From: Ilumatobacteraceae bacterium
GTDB taxonomy: Bacteria; Actinomycetota; Acidimicrobiia; Acidimicrobiales; Ilumatobacteraceae
Assembly (NCBI GenBank): GCA_022843125.1
Contig: JALHOG010000060.1
Coordinates: forward strand, 1-34,200
DNA: 34,200 nucleotides
Reading direction: 5' to 3'
Part shown: positions 22,101-29,662 of the stretch, piece by piece
Layout of the letters: each line of letters opens with the position of its first letter
Numbering within the stretch: the first letter of the stretch is position 1
Program-made: the position numbers and the translations under genes
The notes under the pieces: model-generated
Database searches by the model: none
Told to the model about the DNA's origin: nothing
The model's input: the letters and a program-made list of their open reading frames with translations, nothing else

Positions 22101-23028
22101 CGATCTCTCCTGAGTAGGGCATGTCGTCGGCGCACATCAGCCGGCTGGCGACGATCGCGCCGGCGGCGTTGCCGGCGCGGGCACAGGTGGGCAGATCCCA
22201 GCCGGAGAGGAGCCCGTGGCACAGCGCGCCGCCGAACGCGTCACCGGCACCGAGCCCGCACACCACCTCGACCGGGTACGGGGCGATCCGCTCGCGGACG
22301 CCGTCGGCGGTGGCGACGAGCACGCCGTCACCACCCATCTTCACGATCGCGGCGCTCAGGCCACGGGCGAGCAGGGCGTCGGCGGCCCGGTCGGGATCGC
22401 GCTCACCGACCGCGACCTCGCACTCGTCGCGGTTCCCGATCGCCATCGTGACGAGGGGGAGTACGGCGTCGAGCTCGCGAGTGGCATCGGCGGCACTCGA
22501 CCAGAACTGCGGTCGCCAATCGAGGTCGAGCACGGTGTGGGTGCGGCGCTCGCGCCAGCCGAGCAGGTCGTGGATCGTCGAGCGGCTGGGCTCGGCCGAC
22601 AGGCATGACGTGGGGAACCACAGGATCGGCACGTCGGCGACGACGTCGCGGTCGACGTCGTTCGACTCGATCGTCATGTCGGGTGCCTGCGGCGAGCGGT
22701 AGAACAGCAGCGACGGCTCGGCCGGGTCCTCCATGGTGGCGAAGGCGAGCGGGGTGCGCAGCGTGGGGTGGGTGCCGAGGTAGCGGGTGTCGACGCCGAA
22801 GGTGTGGTCGAGTGCCCAGCGGATGTAATCGCCCATCGGGTCGTCACCGACGCGCGTGAACACCGCTGCCCGATGACCGAGCCGGGCGGTGGCGACCGCG
22901 ACGTTGGTCGCCGTCCCCCCGACCGACTTGCGGAACGAGCGCACCTCGCGCATCGACACGCCGAGCTGCTCGGCGTACAGGTCGACCGAGATCCGCCCGA
23001 CCGTCAACAGCTCGAGCGACCCCGACAC
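22084..23028 (-). CDS. iolC: 5-dehydro-2-deoxygluconokinase
   Basis: A 314-residue PfkB-family sugar kinase. It has the N-terminal PfkB signature region 'SVGGTATNVAVATARLGHRAAVFTRVGDDPMGDYIRWAL', and the C-terminal signature 'GLGAGDAFGGALCHGLLSGW' with catalytic D263. It phosphorylates 5-dehydro-2-deoxy-D-gluconate at C6. Two GTG codons compete for the start; I chose 23028 because GGGGAGG lies seven bases upstream, and the frame further up to 23130 runs into the iolE tail. The assignment as IolC rests on context between iolE and the aldolase, plus the 'RPQFWSS' region typical of IolC. Confidence 0.9.
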   Translation of the reverse strand: MSGSLELLTVGRISVDLYAEQLGVSMREVRSFRKSVGGTATNVAVATARLGHRAAVFTRVGDDPMGDYIRWALDHTFGVDTRYLGTHPTLRTPLAFATMEDPAEPSLLFYRSPQAPDMTIESNDVDRDVVADVPILWFPTSCLSAEPSRSTIHDLLGWRERRTHTVLDLDWRPQFWSSAADATRELDAVLPLVTMAIGNRDECEVAVGERDPDRAADALLARGLSAAIVKMGGDGVLVATADGVRERIAPYPVEVVCGLGAGDAFGGALCHGLLSGWDLPTCARAGNAAGAIVASRLMCADDMPYSGEIDALLG

Positions 23029-23065
23029 CGTCACCCCTCCCCACCACGCTTGGTCGGTGCGTGCG

Positions 23066-23950
23066 TCATGCGGGCGCCAGGGTGCGCAGGTACTGGAGGC
23101 TGCGGGCGACGCCCAGCGCCGGGCCCTCACCCTCGGCCGGCTCGCCGGGCAGCATCACGTCGGTCTCCATCACGTACCAGCCGTCGTAGCCCTGTGCCTC
23201 GAGCGCCTGCACGACCTCGGCGATGAGAACGTCACCGTCGCCGATCGCCGGGAAGACGCCCTCGCGCGTGGCCTCCATCAGCGACAGCTCGCCGGCTCGC
23301 TCGCGCCTCGCGACGGCGGCGTCGACGTCCTTGAGGTGCACGATGCCGATGCGGTCGAAGTTGTCGGTGGCGACGCGGACCACGTCGACACCGCCGACGG
23401 TCATGTGGCCGGTGTCGAAGCAGAACAGCGACGAACAGCCCGCGATGAAGCGCTCGAAGTCGTCGGCGGTCTCGATGCAGGTGGCGAGGTGCGGGTGGAC
23501 CACCTGCGTGAGACCGTGCGACGCGACGATCGCCCCGACCCGGTCGATGTTGGCGAGCAACTCGTCCCACTGGTCGTCGCCGAGCGTCGGGTGGTGCCAG
23601 TCGTCGAGCGCCGGCACCGGGCAGGTGACGAAGTACGTCCCGCCGGCCGCCGCCATCGCCTCGGCGATCCGGTCGGCCTCGGCGAGCTGGGCATCGCGCT
23701 GCGCGGGATCGTGGAGCACGATCGCCACGAAGCCGCCGAGCATCTGCATGCCGTACTCGGCGAGCTTGGCGCGCTGCTCGGCCGGGTCGGTGGGCAGCCA
23801 GCCGAGCGCTCCCTGTTCGATCGCGGTGATGCCGAGGTCGCGCGCCTCGGTGAGCACGCGGTCGACGGGGAGCTGGAGACCCCAACCGGGGGCCTCGCAG
23901 ATGCCCCACGAGATCGGGGCGGCAGCAACACGGGACATGAAGCCGGACAT
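23066..23950 (-). CDS. iolE: Inosose dehydratase
   Basis: A 294-residue xylose-isomerase-like TIM barrel that dehydrates 2-keto-myo-inositol (scyllo-inosose) to trihydroxycyclohexane-dione. It begins 'APISWGICEAPGWGLQLPVDRVLTEARDLGITAIEQGALGWLP', the typical IolE start. Metal-ligand candidates are E160 (ATCIETADDF), D179 (FCFDTGHM), H205 (IVHLKDVD) and the Glu in YVMETDV near 264. ATG at 23950 was kept; an in-frame ATG four codons later is possible. It is 12 bases behind iolB and 37 bases before iolC. Confidence 0.92.
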   Translation of the reverse strand: MSGFMSRVAAAPISWGICEAPGWGLQLPVDRVLTEARDLGITAIEQGALGWLPTDPAEQRAKLAEYGMQMLGGFVAIVLHDPAQRDAQLAEADRIAEAMAAAGGTYFVTCPVPALDDWHHPTLGDDQWDELLANIDRVGAIVASHGLTQVVHPHLATCIETADDFERFIAGCSSLFCFDTGHMTVGGVDVVRVATDNFDRIGIVHLKDVDAAVARRERAGELSLMEATREGVFPAIGDGDVLIAEVVQALEAQGYDGWYVMETDVMLPGEPAEGEGPALGVARSLQYLRTLAPA

Positions 23951-23962
23951 GGCAGAGCTCTC

Positions 23963-24889
23963 TCAGTTCTGGACGACGCCGGTGGCGTTCGTCATGGGGC
24001 AGCGGGGGTCGGTGGCCATGCCCTCCCACGAGGCCCGCACCCAGTGATGGGTGGGGTCGTCGCAGAAGGCCATGGAGCGCTCGCCGCCCGGTCCGGCGAG
24101 CACGTTCAGGTAGTACATCGTGTAGCCCGGCGCCGCGACGCACGGGCCGTGGTAGCCGCGCGGGATCGCGTACGCGTCGCCGTCGCGGACCGTGAGGTTG
24201 TCGTCGACCCGGAGGTCGGGAGCGACGGTCTCACCGGTGTACGTGCGGTGCAGCCCGAAGCCCTCGGGCGCGTACTCGGTGCCGCCAGCGCGCCCGATGC
24301 GGAAGTAGTAGAGCTCCTCGTTGTTCACGGGGCACTCGGGCGAGTCGTCGTGCTTGTGCGGCGGGTAGCTCGACCAGTTGCCGTCCGGGGTGAGCAGCTC
24401 GACGCACATCAGCTTGTCGGCGTGCGGCCACGCCTCGGGGCTGCCGAAGTTGGTGACCTGACGGGTGGCGGGCCCGGCGCCTCGGATCTCGATCGCGACC
24501 GCGTCGGCCGGGCCGTAGCGGGCGGGCAGCACGCGGTCGCAGCGCGCCGACGGCAGGGCGATCTCGCCGCCCGACTCGCTGACGACGGTGAACGACGAGT
24601 CGCGCCCGACGTAGACGAAGTCGGTGACCCGGGCGAACACCGTGGGTCGACCGGCCACCGCGAACGACTCGGCCGCAGACGACGAGCGCGTGACCGTGAC
24701 GGTGAGGTCGGTCGCCGACAGCGGGAGCACGAAGAGCTCGGTGTCACCCGTCTCGAACGTGCGCACCTCGCCGGCAGCGAGCGTGACGACGCGCAGACCG
24801 CAGTACGTCCAGCCCGCGTCGGCAGGCGTGAGCGCGACGGGGTCGCTGCCGTCGGCAGCGGTTCCGGCGGGGACGTATCGGCGGCTCAT
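23963..24889 (-). CDS. iolB: 5-deoxy-glucuronate isomerase
   Basis: A 308-residue bicupin that converts 5-deoxy-D-glucuronate to 5-dehydro-2-deoxy-D-gluconate. The catalytic cupin has the metal motif 'SYPPHKHDDSP' (H178, H180) with the Glu of 'NNEELYYFRI' (about 190-197), and the C-terminal 'RDGDAYAIPRGYHGPCVAAPGYTMYYLNVLAGP' is typical of IolB. ATG at 24889 was chosen from family alignment; the frame extends to 24961 but overlaps iolA. The gap from iolA is 22 bases. Confidence 0.93.
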   Translation of the reverse strand: MSRRYVPAGTAADGSDPVALTPADAGWTYCGLRVVTLAAGEVRTFETGDTELFVLPLSATDLTVTVTRSSSAAESFAVAGRPTVFARVTDFVYVGRDSSFTVVSESGGEIALPSARCDRVLPARYGPADAVAIEIRGAGPATRQVTNFGSPEAWPHADKLMCVELLTPDGNWSSYPPHKHDDSPECPVNNEELYYFRIGRAGGTEYAPEGFGLHRTYTGETVAPDLRVDDNLTVRDGDAYAIPRGYHGPCVAAPGYTMYYLNVLAGPGGERSMAFCDDPTHHWVRASWEGMATDPRCPMTNATGVVQN

Positions 24890-24911
24890 CGGTGTCAGAT
24901 CTTGTCGCGTC

Positions 24912-26408
24912 TCAGCGGGCGGTGGGCATGTCGAGCGACGCGCCACTCGGCGTGCCGGCATCGGGCCAGCGGCTGGTGACGACCTTGCCGCGCGTGTAGA
25001 ACTCGACGCCCTCGGGGCCGTGGATGTGGTGCTCGCCGAACAGCGAGTTCTTCCAGCCGCCGAACGAGTAGTACGCCATCGGCACGGGCACCGGCACGTT
25101 GATGCCGATCATGCCGACATGAACGCCGCGCATGAACTTCCGCGCCGCGCCGCCGGAGTTGGTGAACACCGCCGTGCCGTTGCCGTACGGGTTGGCGTTG
25201 ATCATCGCGATCGCCTCGTCGACCGAGTCGCTGCGGAGCACCGACAGCACCGGGCCGAAGATCTCGTTGGTGTAGCAGTCCATGTCGGTGGTGACCTGGT
25301 CGATCACGGTCGGCCCGACGAAGAAGCCCGCTTCATGACCTGCGACGACGAGGCCGCGCCCGTCGACGAGGACCTTGCCGCCCTGGCGCTCGCCGGCGTC
25401 GATGAAGCCGACGATCCGGTCGCGGGACTCGGGGGTGACGATCGGGCCCATCTCGCTCGACGGGTCGCGTCCGGGGCCGACCTTGACGGCGCGGGCCTGC
25501 GCCTCGACGTGCTCCATCAGCTGGTCGCCCGCCGAGCCGACGGCGATCGTGGCCGAGATCGCCATGCAGCGCTCGCCCGCCGAACCGAACGCCGCGGCGG
25601 CGAGGTGCTGGGCCGCGAAGCCCATGTCGGCGTCGGGGAGCACGATCGCGTGGTTCTTGGCGCCGCCGAGCGCCTGGACGCGCTTGCCCGAGGCGGTGGC
25701 GCGCTCGTGGACGTACTTGGCGATCGGGGTGGACCCGACGAACGAGATCGCCGCGACGTCGGGGTGATCGAGCAGTGCGTCGACCGCGACCTTGTCGCCG
25801 TGGACCACGTTGAACACGCCCTCGGGCAGACCGGCCTCGGCCCAGATCTCGGCGAGCAGCATCGACGCCGACGGGTCGCGCTCGGACGGCTTCAGCACGA
25901 AGGTGTTGCCGCACGCGATCGCGACGGGGAACATCCACATCGGGACCATCGCCGGGAAGTTGAACGGGGTGATGCCGGCCACCACGCCGAGCGGCTGGCG
26001 GAACGAGAACGAGTCGACGCCGGTGGAGACCTGGTCGGAGTAGCCGCCCTTGAGCATCGTGGGGATGCCGCACGCGAACTCGACGACCTCGAGTCCGCGC
26101 TGCACCTCGCCGGCCGCGTCGGAGAGGACCTTGCCGTGCTCGTCGGTGATCGCCTGCGCGATCTCACCAGCGCGCCGGTTGACGATCTCACGGAAGTTGA
26201 ACAGCACCTTCGTGCGGGTGCTGATCGACGAGTCACCCCAGCTCTCGAACGCAGCGCCTGCGGCCTGGACCGCAGCGTCGACGTCGGAGGGCTCAGCGAG
26301 CAGGAGATCGTGCTGGTGCTGACCGGTGGCGGGGTTCCAGACAGGGCTGGTGCGGGTGGACTCGCCGGCGGTCCGGCGCCCGCCGATCCAATGCTCGATC
26401 GTCGTCAT
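24912..26408 (-). CDS. iolA: Methylmalonate-semialdehyde dehydrogenase (CoA-acylating)
   Basis: A 498-residue aldehyde dehydrogenase of the MMSDH group. The catalytic C281 is in GSAGERCMAISA, a signature of MmsA/IolA, and N150 is in ITPFNFPAM. It converts malonate semialdehyde to acetyl-CoA and CO2 as the last step of inositol breakdown, and may also serve valine degradation. It is the first gene of the leftward iol run. No ribosome binding site precedes the ATG at 26408, while a promoter-like pair (TTGACA and TAGCCT) places the transcript start within about a base of the ATG, so the message is probably leaderless. Confidence 0.93.
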   Translation of the reverse strand: MTTIEHWIGGRRTAGESTRTSPVWNPATGQHQHDLLLAEPSDVDAAVQAAGAAFESWGDSSISTRTKVLFNFREIVNRRAGEIAQAITDEHGKVLSDAAGEVQRGLEVVEFACGIPTMLKGGYSDQVSTGVDSFSFRQPLGVVAGITPFNFPAMVPMWMFPVAIACGNTFVLKPSERDPSASMLLAEIWAEAGLPEGVFNVVHGDKVAVDALLDHPDVAAISFVGSTPIAKYVHERATASGKRVQALGGAKNHAIVLPDADMGFAAQHLAAAAFGSAGERCMAISATIAVGSAGDQLMEHVEAQARAVKVGPGRDPSSEMGPIVTPESRDRIVGFIDAGERQGGKVLVDGRGLVVAGHEAGFFVGPTVIDQVTTDMDCYTNEIFGPVLSVLRSDSVDEAIAMINANPYGNGTAVFTNSGGAARKFMRGVHVGMIGINVPVPVPMAYYSFGGWKNSLFGEHHIHGPEGVEFYTRGKVVTSRWPDAGTPSGASLDMPTAR

Positions 26409-26415
26409 GACGGCC

Positions 26416-26445
26416 AGGCTACGAGCACATCTGCCCTGGTGTCAA
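26416..26445 (-). promoter_or_regulatory. iol operon promoter candidate
   Basis: On the minus strand, TTGACA (26440-26445) and TAGCCT (26416-26421) are 18 bases apart. The -35 matches consensus exactly; the -10 matches three of six. Transcription would start near 26409, immediately before the iolA ATG. Confidence 0.5.
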
Positions 26446-26449
26446 CCTA

Positions 26450-26469
26450 TTGTCATTACATATGGACAA
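26450..26469. promoter_or_regulatory. Operator candidate upstream of the iol promoter
   Basis: TTGTC (26450-26454) and GACAA (26465-26469) are inverted arms separated by ten AT-rich bases (ATTACATATG), directly upstream of the -35. An additional TGTCA-type half site overlaps the -35 box. Its placement suits an inositol-responsive regulator, whose gene is not in the window. Confidence 0.45.
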
Positions 26470-26547
26470 CCCGGTGGTCGGCCAGATGAGCAGGCATGGG
26501 GACTCGTCCCCCTGTCTCCGCACGCCACCGAGACGTACCGTCGCCGG

Positions 26548-26810
26548 ATGCCGACGGCGTACGACCTCGAGCTGGCCGCACAGCTGGCCCGTCTCGACAC
26601 GGCGCTCGCGCGGTACCGGGGGTTCGTCAGCAGTGGGCCGAGGCGATGGATCGCGACCGCGCATCGCTCGCCGGAGCCCTCCCGCTCCCGCACCCTGGGC
26701 CCGAATCATGGCGACCCGTCCCCCCGACGGCCTGGGTGGAGCCCGTCGTCCGCCACCGCCTGCTGGAGTGGGACGGCGACGTCGACGTGCACATCGGGGT
26801 GGGTGGATGA
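26548..26810 (+). pseudogene. Small gene with a frameshift in a G-run
   Basis: From ATG at 26548 the protein reads MPTAYDLELAAQLARLDTAL ARYRG, then loses coding character. In another frame, right after the five-G run at 26618-26622, it continues plausibly as VRQQWAEAMDRDRASLAGAL PLPHPGPESWRPVPPTAWVE and on to a stop at 26810. One extra G in the run would restore a protein of about 87 residues. So it is a frameshifted gene, a sequencing error in the homopolymer, or a slippage site. I do not recognise the family. Its stop overlaps an ATG of the following lipoprotein frame (ATGA at 26807-26810), which suggests that the two were one operon. Confidence 0.5.
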
Positions 26811-26827
26811 TGCGACATGATGTCGCC

Positions 26828-27469
26828 ATGATCCGGTCGCGCACCCGTTCGCCGAGGCGCCTCGCCGCGCTGCTCGCGACGGCGATGTTCATCCCGATGG
26901 CATGCGGGGCCGAGCGCGCGTCCGGCCCGGTCGAGATCGATCTGCGCGAGCCGACGACCGTGAGCGAGATCGATCTCGAGCCGGGCACGCTCACCTTGAC
27001 CGAGATCGAGGGCCCTGCCGAATTCACCGTCCGGTTCCCCCGGCGCACCGTCGTCGGCGACTACCAGAGGGCGCTGTTCGTGGCCGACGTGAACGTCGAC
27101 CCCGACATTCCCGCCGACGACCCGTCCCGTGCGGTCTTCCTCGTCTCGCTGGATCGACCCACCACCGACGACGCGGCAGTGGTGGTCCAACGCATCCGCG
27201 AGGCGGCCGCCGAGTTCGGCGCCGACGGAGACGAGCTGGCCGAGCTCGACGCCTTCATCGCCGACTTCGAAGCGAACGTGGCGGCGAACGACGGCGAGAT
27301 CGTCACCGACAGCTTCGTCCCACCCGGCGAGTCGGCGATCTTCAGCTTGGGCCTCGTGGTGACCGAGTACGACGCGGTGTCGCTCCGCGTCCGCTTCTTC
27401 CACGACGACGTGGTGCTGATCGTCACCGAGATCCGCTTCGACCCCGAAGCGGGGCCACCCAACTCCTGA
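26828..27469 (+). CDS. Putative secreted lipoprotein, hypothetical
   Basis: A 213-residue protein with a lipoprotein-style signal peptide: basic start (MIRSRTRSPRR), hydrophobic LAALLATAMFIPMA and then C26, the likely lipidated cysteine, though Pro at the -3 position is unusual for a lipobox. The mature part is acidic and rich in beta-type segments (FTVRFPRRTVVGDYQRALFV, VVTEYDAVSLRVRFFHDDVVLIVTEIRFD). No known domain is recognised. In-frame ATGs at 26807 and 26810 would couple it to the preceding broken gene; I prefer 26828 because it gives a normal signal peptide. It ends 9 bases before the convergent iolG stop. Confidence 0.6.
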   Translation: MIRSRTRSPRRLAALLATAMFIPMACGAERASGPVEIDLREPTTVSEIDLEPGTLTLTEIEGPAEFTVRFPRRTVVGDYQRALFVADVNVDPDIPADDPSRAVFLVSLDRPTTDDAAVVVQRIREAAAEFGADGDELAELDAFIADFEANVAANDGEIVTDSFVPPGESAIFSLGLVVTEYDAVSLRVRFFHDDVVLIVTEIRFDPEAGPPNS

Positions 27470-27478
27470 CGAGCGCCG

Positions 27479-28483
27479 TCAGATCTCGTTGGTGTCGACG
27501 GTGCGGCGGTCGCGGTTGCTGCGGAACGCAGCTTCGGCGAGGACGAGGGCCTGGAGGCCGTCGTCGCCGGTGGGTGACGGGGGCACGCCGTCGAGGGCGG
27601 ACGCGACGAAGGTCGCGACCTCGGCGTGGTACGAGGGCATGTAGCGCTCGAGGAAGAAGTTCATCAGCGGCGGCTTGGTGAACCCGCCGGCGGTGGCCAC
27701 CTGCATCGTCGACTCATGGATGTTGTCGGCCTTCGCGAGGCCGGTCGAGCCGAGCACCTCGATCCGCTGGTCGTAGCCGTACGCGGCGCGACGCGAGTTG
27801 GAGATCTGGGCGATCTTGCCGCTCGCGGTGACGAGCGTGATCGCGGCCGAATCGATGTCGGGCACCTGGCCGATCGCCGGGTCGACGAGATTCGAGCCGA
27901 CGGCGCTCACCGACACCGGCTCCTCGCCGAGGAGGAAGCGCGCCATGTCGAAGTCGTGGATCGCCATGTCGCGGAACAGGCCGCCTGAGCGCTCGAGGTA
28001 GCCGATCGGGGGCGGTCCGGGGTCGCGCGACACGATCGACACCATCTCGACCTCGCCGATCGAACCAGCCGTGATGCTGTCGCGGACTGCCTTGAAGTTC
28101 GGGTCGAAACGCCGGTTGAACCCGACCATCAGCAGCGCACCCGTCTCCTCAACCACGGCGAGGCAGTCGCGGACGCGTTGCACGTCGAGGTCGATCGGCT
28201 TCTCGCAGAAGATCTTCTTGCCGGCGCGCGCCGCCTGCTCGATCAGGTCCGAGTGCATGTCGGTCGGCGTCGTGATGAACACGGCGTCGATGTCGTCGGA
28301 CGCCATGATCTCGTCGATCGACCGCACCGCGGCCCCATGGGCGGTGGCGAGCTCCTCGGCCGCAGCGGGGATCGCGTCGGCGACCGCCGTCAGCGAGATG
28401 CGCGGTGTCGCCGCGATCGCGGCGGCGTGCACCTTGCCGATGCGGCCGGCGCCGAGCAGTCCGATGGAGAGTGAGTCGGGCAT
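27479..28483 (-). CDS. iolG: Inositol 2-dehydrogenase
   Basis: A 334-residue GFO/IDH/MocA-family oxidoreductase. The Rossmann motif is GLLGAGRIGKVHA (8-20). The catalytic residues K95 (FCEKPIDLD), D172 and H176 (FRDMAIHDFDMAR) correspond to K97, D172 and H176 of Bacillus IolG. It oxidises myo-inositol to scyllo-inosose with NAD+, the first catabolic step. ATG at 28483 has AAGGA upstream. It is separated from the iolA-SDR run by the broken gene and the lipoprotein on the other strand, so it has its own promoter or is read from the hydroxylase gene upstream (43-base gap). Confidence 0.88.
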   Translation of the reverse strand: MPDSLSIGLLGAGRIGKVHAAAIAATPRISLTAVADAIPAAAEELATAHGAAVRSIDEIMASDDIDAVFITTPTDMHSDLIEQAARAGKKIFCEKPIDLDVQRVRDCLAVVEETGALLMVGFNRRFDPNFKAVRDSITAGSIGEVEMVSIVSRDPGPPPIGYLERSGGLFRDMAIHDFDMARFLLGEEPVSVSAVGSNLVDPAIGQVPDIDSAAITLVTASGKIAQISNSRRAAYGYDQRIEVLGSTGLAKADNIHESTMQVATAGGFTKPPLMNFFLERYMPSYHAEVATFVASALDGVPPSPTGDDGLQALVLAEAAFRSNRDRRTVDTNEI

Positions 28484-28526
28484 GGTCAGTCCTTGTCTGC
28501 GGATGTCTGTCGGTGGTGGGAGGGAA

Positions 28527-29537
28527 TCAGTCGGCGACTCCCGCGGTGACGCTCGCGCGCGCCATGCGGCGGCGGGCCTTCATGGCGGCGTCGGCCTCGG
28601 GTGATCCGTCGTGGAACGAGCCGAACCACGCGTCGAGCGGCAGCGCGCCGTCGGAGTAGTTCACCTCGAAGTACTTGTGGTGCAGATAGTGCGCGTAGCA
28701 GTGCGTCGCGAACGACCGCTCACCCACCTCGACCCGATCGAAGCCGGTGTGCCCGGGGACCGGCGCCATCATCAGGTGGAAGCCGTTGTACATCGCGTGG
28801 ATCGGGTGCGACGGGACGATCCAGTGGATCGCGATCGCGCTGAAGTACAGCAGGTGCTCGACCGGGTGCATCGACAGGCCCGACCACGGGATCGGGTTGG
28901 TGTTGCGGTGGTGGAGGCTGTGCACGGCCTTGTAGAGCGGTGGCCAGTGGATCATCCGGTGCACGGTGTAGAAGTGCAGCTCGCGCCAGAGCGGGATCAG
29001 GAGCAGCAGCGCGACGAACCACACCGGGTGCTCGTCCCAACTGATCCACGGGATCGTGCCCCGCGCCATCAGCCACAGCGTCACGACCTCCCACGCCGTC
29101 CAGATCGGCAGGCCGCTCGCCAACGTCCAGAACACGTTGTCGCGCGTCTGGCTGCCGAACGAGAACCGGGAGCTCCGCTCGGCCGGGAACCTCGGGTTGT
29201 ACTTGAAGCGGTCGGCCTGGGCGCGCCGACGGTACAGCTGCAGGTGGAACAGGCCGTACCACGCGACGAGGATCGCCGCGTTGCGGAGCAGCACCAGCGC
29301 CACCCAACCCACGCCGAACGTCGCCATCGTCTCGCGCGACGGCGTGGCGACCCACCACGCCGCGAGCGCAACGGCGAGATACAGGGCGTTGAACGACAGC
29401 ACGTAACCGGTGACGAACCAGCGGAGGATCCGGGCGGGGCGCAGCGGCCAGTGGAACAGCGGCGAGTAGTCGACGCGGCGCGCCGGCGCCCACTCCCCCT
29501 TCGCGTTGCGCGTGCCGTACGCAGTGTCGTCGATCAT
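28527..29537 (-). CDS. Fatty acid hydroxylase / sterol desaturase family membrane enzyme
   Basis: A 336-residue integral membrane di-iron enzyme. The histidine boxes are HFYTVHRMIH (HxxxH), HSLHHRN (HxxHH), and C-terminal HYLHHKYFE (HxxHH), with several hydrophobic helices between (about 38-60, 72-95, 135-185). The family hydroxylates or desaturates lipids, sterols or carotenoids at a non-heme diiron site. The substrate is unknown. ATG at 29537 has GAAGGA just upstream. A perfect 19-bp palindrome lies about 66 bases before the start, suggesting dedicated regulation. It precedes iolG on the same strand, possibly by chance. Confidence 0.85.
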   Translation of the reverse strand: MIDDTAYGTRNAKGEWAPARRVDYSPLFHWPLRPARILRWFVTGYVLSFNALYLAVALAAWWVATPSRETMATFGVGWVALVLLRNAAILVAWYGLFHLQLYRRRAQADRFKYNPRFPAERSSRFSFGSQTRDNVFWTLASGLPIWTAWEVVTLWLMARGTIPWISWDEHPVWFVALLLLIPLWRELHFYTVHRMIHWPPLYKAVHSLHHRNTNPIPWSGLSMHPVEHLLYFSAIAIHWIVPSHPIHAMYNGFHLMMAPVPGHTGFDRVEVGERSFATHCYAHYLHHKYFEVNYSDGALPLDAWFGSFHDGSPEADAAMKARRRMARASVTAGVAD

Positions 29538-29602
29538 GGTCCTTCGTGCCCTCGCGACCGCTCGATGCCGGTTCGCCCGCGAGCATCGCAGCCGCTGCCC
29601 GA

Positions 29603-29621
29603 TCACGTCAATATGACGTGA
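29603..29621. promoter_or_regulatory. Perfect 19-bp palindrome, operator candidate
   Basis: TCACGTCAATATGACGTGA: 8-bp arms around ATA. It lies upstream of the hydroxylase gene (start 29537), and 42 bases beyond the end of the PanB-like gene. Length and symmetry fit a TetR-type dimer site. No regulator gene is adjacent. Confidence 0.6.
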
Positions 29622-29662
29622 CAAATAGCGAGGAGCTGGGTCGACAGCCCGTACAGAGCGCC

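Noticed and set aside
23029..23130. Upstream extension of iolC
   Set aside because: The extra codons overlap the end of iolE and do not resemble PfkB kinases; the GTG at 23028 has a good ribosome binding site.
22889..24979. 696-codon rightward frame
   Set aside because: It is antisense to iolC, iolE and iolB and shows only composition-driven Val/Arg/Asp-rich sequence.
26496..26810. Intact 104-codon gene instead of a frameshifted one
   Set aside because: Its first 40 codons are Arg/Pro/Gly-rich shadow-like, while the protein-like N-terminus lies in the other frame from 26548; the switch point coincides with a G-run.
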